Assembly: GCA_937907525.1 (NCBI GenBank)
Contig: CALCIB010000302.1
Coordinates: 1-19,928, forward strand
Length of the DNA stretch: 19,928 nt
From: an uncultured Planctomycetales bacterium
Lineage (GTDB): Bacteria > Planctomycetota > Planctomycetia > Isosphaerales > Isosphaeraceae
Reading direction: 5' to 3'
The notes beneath the pieces were generated by a model. It was not told where the DNA came from. It ran no database searches and worked only from the letters and a program-made list of their open reading frames with translations. How positions within the stretch are numbered: position 1 is the first letter of the stretch; the number at the start of each line of letters is the position of its first letter. Below, one piece after another: positions 14,368 to 19,928 of the stretch. The position numbers and the translations under genes are program-made.

Positions 14368-15884
14368 TAGAAATCGGAAGAGCCGATCAGATTCAGCCCG
14401 TACCAGTATGTGGGATGGATCGCGAGCCATGTGTCGTCGGTGATGTCCTGGGGGTTGTTAATATCGTACCGCCTGGGTGGCGTGTTGCGATTCGATTTAA
14501 TCATAAAAAATCCAGTTTCCAGAAAGATGGTGGCCAAATTCCTCGGATTTTGGGTGTAGCCTCGCGTCCATGAGTATCGGGACGAATGCCCCTCCTGCAA
14601 CTTGACTTCAATGTCGATATATTCGGCGAACTTCACGTTGAAGTCATTCAAAGAAAACTCCTTTGGCCAACCGGCGAACTTCCTTACCAGAAGGTCGAAG
14701 CTGGGATAGTCATGCTGGACTTCGCTCGCGAGGTCACTGATGCGTTCATCCGAGAACCTTCGGATGGCGGACGCCACATCCGCCTCATCCATGGCTGTAT
14801 GTCCCTGTCTGCGCCCTTCCTGGAAGCAGAGCGAAGCGAGCCTGACCAACTCGCGGGGACGACCGAACGTGTGATGCCACATCTTGTCGAACGCGCTGGC
14901 CGGGAAGGCACCGCCCCAGATCTCCGCCGCGCCGCACTTGAGCTTCTTCTGCACGCGTTTCGTGATCATGTGCTTCACGGTTAGGAAGTCCCACTCCATC
15001 TCGCAAACCCAATCGTGGAACTTGTCACGGTCCTTCAGCGGCAGGCTTTTGTAAATATGATCCCTCATAGCGACCACGCACTTGATAGGTGGCTTGCTCA
15101 AAGATCGAAGCGACAGGAAGAGCGCTGCGATGAAGGAGTTCTGGATCGGCGTGTTACTCCAGTGCAGATCCAAGTCGTCGATGAGGATATAGTATGGATG
15201 CTTCAAAGTCGCTGGCAAGTTCTTGGCCACCGAGTTCACCAGACCGAGCAGGTTCAACTGATCGCCTTTACCGACGTCCTTGCCATCAATAGAGACCTTC
15301 CCGGACAGCTTGGTCTTGTCATACCCCGCCGACAATTCTACTTCTCGAACTAGTTGGAGGATCTTGCTTGACAGGCTCTGCAGCGAGCCGTCGTCGCTGA
15401 GGCTGATTTTCAGGAGCGACTCAGCCTTCTTTTTGCTTTCGCTCTTAAATATCCGTTTTAAATAATTTTCATACGCGCTATGTTCCTGAAATTCTTTCCT
15501 CAATACCTCCAACGAGAGTACATAATCCCATAGCGACTTGAACAACCATTGATTGTTGCTGGCATCCTTCATTAATGGGGTGCTGGCATCAATATTTGCG
15601 AGCGCTGAGAATGCAAGATCGTCGGGTGCGATGCTAATTATGCGATTTTCCTCGGATTCTCGCGTCAGGCGGACCATCTGCAGGATCGCCGACTTGCCGA
15701 TCCCCTTAGGCCCCACGAAGAACGTCGCGGGGTCGTCGATGTTAACGGCACGGGCCACGTATCGCTCAGGCGCGACATAATAATCGGCCAAGTCTTTGTC
15801 CTGTTCCGCCACGAGTCGACCGAAATCGGGCGTGATTGAGACGTCTGTCGCTTTGAGGTAGTCTTTGATAATCGGCTTTCTCAT
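14367..15884 (-). CDS. P-loop ATPase, resembling the Sll1717 family; possible defence or STAND-like function
   Basis: The protein has 505 residues from ATG 15884 (MRKPIIKDYLKATDVS); an ATG 45 bases upstream lacks any Shine-Dalgarno. Walker A is GPKGIGKS at 58-65 and Walker B YYILIDDLD at 231-239. A sensor-like segment CVVAMRDHIYK lies at 269-279, and a lid-like helical region with FGRPRELVRLASLC and a C-terminal winged-helix-like part follow. This is an AAA+/STAND-type layout and, from memory, resembles P-loop ATPases of the Sll1717 type, often found in variable genomic regions. The gene is AT-richer with codon use unlike its neighbours, so it is probably acquired. Its TAG stop spans the IS630 boundary. 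Biochemical role is unknown; defence is inference from context. Confidence 0.78.
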   Translation of the reverse strand: MRKPIIKDYLKATDVSITPDFGRLVAEQDKDLADYYVAPERYVARAVNIDDPATFFVGPKGIGKSAILQMVRLTRESEENRIISIAPDDLAFSALANIDASTPLMKDASNNQWLFKSLWDYVLSLEVLRKEFQEHSAYENYLKRIFKSESKKKAESLLKISLSDDGSLQSLSSKILQLVREVELSAGYDKTKLSGKVSIDGKDVGKGDQLNLLGLVNSVAKNLPATLKHPYYILIDDLDLHWSNTPIQNSFIAALFLSLRSLSKPPIKCVVAMRDHIYKSLPLKDRDKFHDWVCEMEWDFLTVKHMITKRVQKKLKCGAAEIWGGAFPASAFDKMWHHTFGRPRELVRLASLCFQEGRRQGHTAMDEADVASAIRRFSDERISDLASEVQHDYPSFDLLVRKFAGWPKEFSLNDFNVKFAEYIDIEVKLQEGHSSRYSWTRGYTQNPRNLATIFLETGFFMIKSNRNTPPRRYDINNPQDITDDTWLAIHPTYWYGLNLIGSSDF

Positions 15885-15944
15885 GTTAATTGCTTTTCTA
15901 AGTAAAAACAGTGCCAATTCAGGGAACATAGCAGGGAACGTAGA

Positions 15945-15958
15945 GTCAGTTCATTTTC
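15945..15958 (-). repeat. Inverted 14-bp copy of the tandem-repeat core
   Basis: GTCAGTTCATTTTC is the exact reverse complement of the core GAAAATGAACTGAC at 13207-13220 and 13241-13254. It overlaps the stop codon of the DUF433 gene. Together with the array it brackets the P-loop ATPase gene and the IS630 copy. Confidence 0.6.
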
Positions 15959-16319
15959 TTGAACGGGCATTCCGTCGTCGCGCCTTCTCGAAAATCGAGG
16001 GCTGGCCCGCTCGCAACTGATCGACGAACTCCCTCCCCTCCTGGACGTCCTTCTCGATGGCTTCGCGGTTCTCGAAAAAATAGGCGAGCGCGGCGTGGAC
16101 GTCGGAGAGCGTGAGCGTCGGGTGGGTCGAGACGATCTCGTCCGGGCTCATTCCCATCCGTTCGCGCCAGATGGCGACGTCCTCGACCGTGACGCGGTGG
16201 CCGTCGATCCGCGGCCGGCCTCCGCACGTTCCGGGCGTACTCACGATGCGCACCCGATCCGGGGTCGGGACGCGGCTTGATGGACTCGGGCCTTGTATTT
16301 GGGTTCCCGTCGTGCTCAT
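15951..16319 (-). CDS. DUF433-domain protein, antitoxin-like, without visible toxin partner
   Basis: The protein has 122 residues. The DUF433 signature spans about 25-90: IVSTPGTCGGRPRIDGHRVTVEDV, then WRERMGMSPDEIVSTHPTLTLSDVHAALAYFFENREAIE. This is a small winged-helix fold found in VapB-like antitoxins. GAGGG lies just upstream of ATG 16319. DUF433 genes are usually followed by a PIN-like DUF5615 toxin gene. Here the next gene on the same strand is instead the P-loop ATPase, after a repeat copy that covers the stop codon. The basic tail ARRRNARSRK might be changed by a past rearrangement at that repeat. The gene diverges from leuS across about 200 bases. Confidence 0.85.
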   Translation of the reverse strand: MSTTGTQIQGPSPSSRVPTPDRVRIVSTPGTCGGRPRIDGHRVTVEDVAIWRERMGMSPDEIVSTHPTLTLSDVHAALAYFFENREAIEKDVQEGREFVDQLRAGQPSIFEKARRRNARSRK

Positions 16320-16524
16320 GCCCTCATTTTACCACGACAGTGACAAAAGCCCATGGGGAAGCGGGAGCGTCCGGGGATCGCTTCCGCGAGATGGCGGCGC
16401 GGGGCGAGAAACGGTATGCTCGATCGACTCGGCCCCCGAGGAACTCGGCGGGCCGTTTTTCGTGGATGAGGAACGGTCGAGGTCGATTTGGTCGGGGCGC
16501 GCCGGGGCGCGCCGGAGTGGATTC
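16320..16524. other. Divergent intergenic region between the DUF433 gene and leuS
   Basis: The stretch is 205 bases long and GC-rich. A duplicated GGGGCGCGCC lies near 16495-16513, directly before the leuS Shine-Dalgarno. TATGCT near 16411 is a weak -10 candidate for leuS with no matching -35. On the minus strand TAAAAT close to ATG 16319 might be a -10 but would leave almost no leader. I see no T-box or other riboswitch-like leader. Confidence 0.35.
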
Positions 16525-19395
<2,871 letters not shown>

Positions 19396-19523
19396 GCACG
19401 GGACTCGTGCCTTAACACGTTTTGAATTTCAGGACCGACCTCGTGGTGGACCGTCGCTCTTAGGAATGCGGGCTTCTCTCGTAGTAGGTCGTCGCACCCA
19501 ATTTGGTGGGCCGCTCGCCCCGC

Positions 19524-19752
<229 letters not shown>

Positions 19753-19786
19753 TAAGTACGGAAAACGGATCATTGCAGTATTGTAT

Positions 19787-19928
19787 TTAATGATTATGAA
19801 CAACTTTTCGATCTTTGCTCATGGCGAAGACCTTCTGGTCGATGGCCTCCTTGATGCGATACCGTTGAAATTCGCTGACTCTACCGGATTGCGGGTTTGA
19901 GCGGTGCCGGGTGTACGGCCGGCGACCT
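19787..19928 (-). CDS. 3' end of a possible gene running off the window
   Basis: On the minus strand one frame is open from the window edge to TAA at 19789-19787, giving 46 residues that end IKEAIDQKVFAMSKDRKVVHNH. The helical, charged character looks coding, but 46 open codons are not significant alone and a second frame is nearly as long. No family is recognised. Between leuS and this point only the palindrome cluster is seen. Confidence 0.3.
   Translation of the reverse strand, partial: GRRPYTRHRSNPQSGRVSEFQRYRIKEAIDQKVFAMSKDRKVVHNH

Larger units (their letters stand above)
13317..14369 (+). mobile_element. Complete IS630-family insertion sequence with TA target duplication
   Basis: A 1049-bp element (13319-14367) starts GAGCAATTTCC and ends GAAAATCGCTC. 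The 25-bp terminal inverted repeats (13319-13343 and 14343-14367) match at 20 of 25 positions. TA flanks both ends (13317-13318 and 14368-14369), the hallmark of IS630/Tc1 insertion. It encodes orfA and orfB joined by a -1 frameshift at an A8 run, and both frames are intact. The target was CTAG, whose TA belonged to the stop codon of the minus-strand P-loop ATPase gene. Confidence 0.88.

Overview
The window looks like a chromosomal segment from a planctomycete, most likely of the Isosphaeraceae type. Most genes are very GC-rich. One secreted protein carries the planctomycete N-terminal 'LEDxRLLS' motif, and the small-helical-protein/HNH pair resembles an arrangement I associate with that group. 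This assignment comes from gene style and is not a database result.

Layout, left to right. A terminator-like double hairpin (1-44) precedes two tandem paralogous GTPases (142-3141) and a coupled one-TM protein (3138-3575). An AT-richer patch (3.6-5.9 kb) holds a secreted planctomycete protein whose N-terminal export segment is cut off by an amber codon, then a small secreted Ig-like protein. On the minus strand follow a small gene broken by a second in-frame amber codon (5962-6258) and an operon for an ExbB/TolQ proton channel protein, two ExbD/TolR proteins and a bitopic membrane protein (6294-9116), with a good sigma70-like promoter at 9197-9225. Upstream of it, also on the minus strand, are pxpB and pxpA, two of the three 5-oxoprolinase subunits. 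A plus-strand secreted protein (10707-11903) diverges from pxpB around a TATAAT box.

From about 11.9 to 16.3 kb the character is accessory. A two-gene module encodes a short helical protein and an HNH-fold protein that lacks one cysteine of each expected zinc pair. Next come near-identical 34-bp tandem repeats and an intact IS630-family element with a programmed -1 frameshift site. The element sits exactly in the stop codon of an AT-rich P-loop ATPase gene. An inverted copy of the 34-bp repeat core lies at the other end of that gene, overlapping the stop codon of an apparently unpaired DUF433 antitoxin-like gene. This stretch is the best candidate for a mobile or defence-related island.

The right end carries leuS (16525-19395), a cluster of GCTGGGTC palindromes (19532-19752), and the 3' end of a possible minus-strand gene running off the window. 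I see no rRNA, tRNA or CRISPR array.
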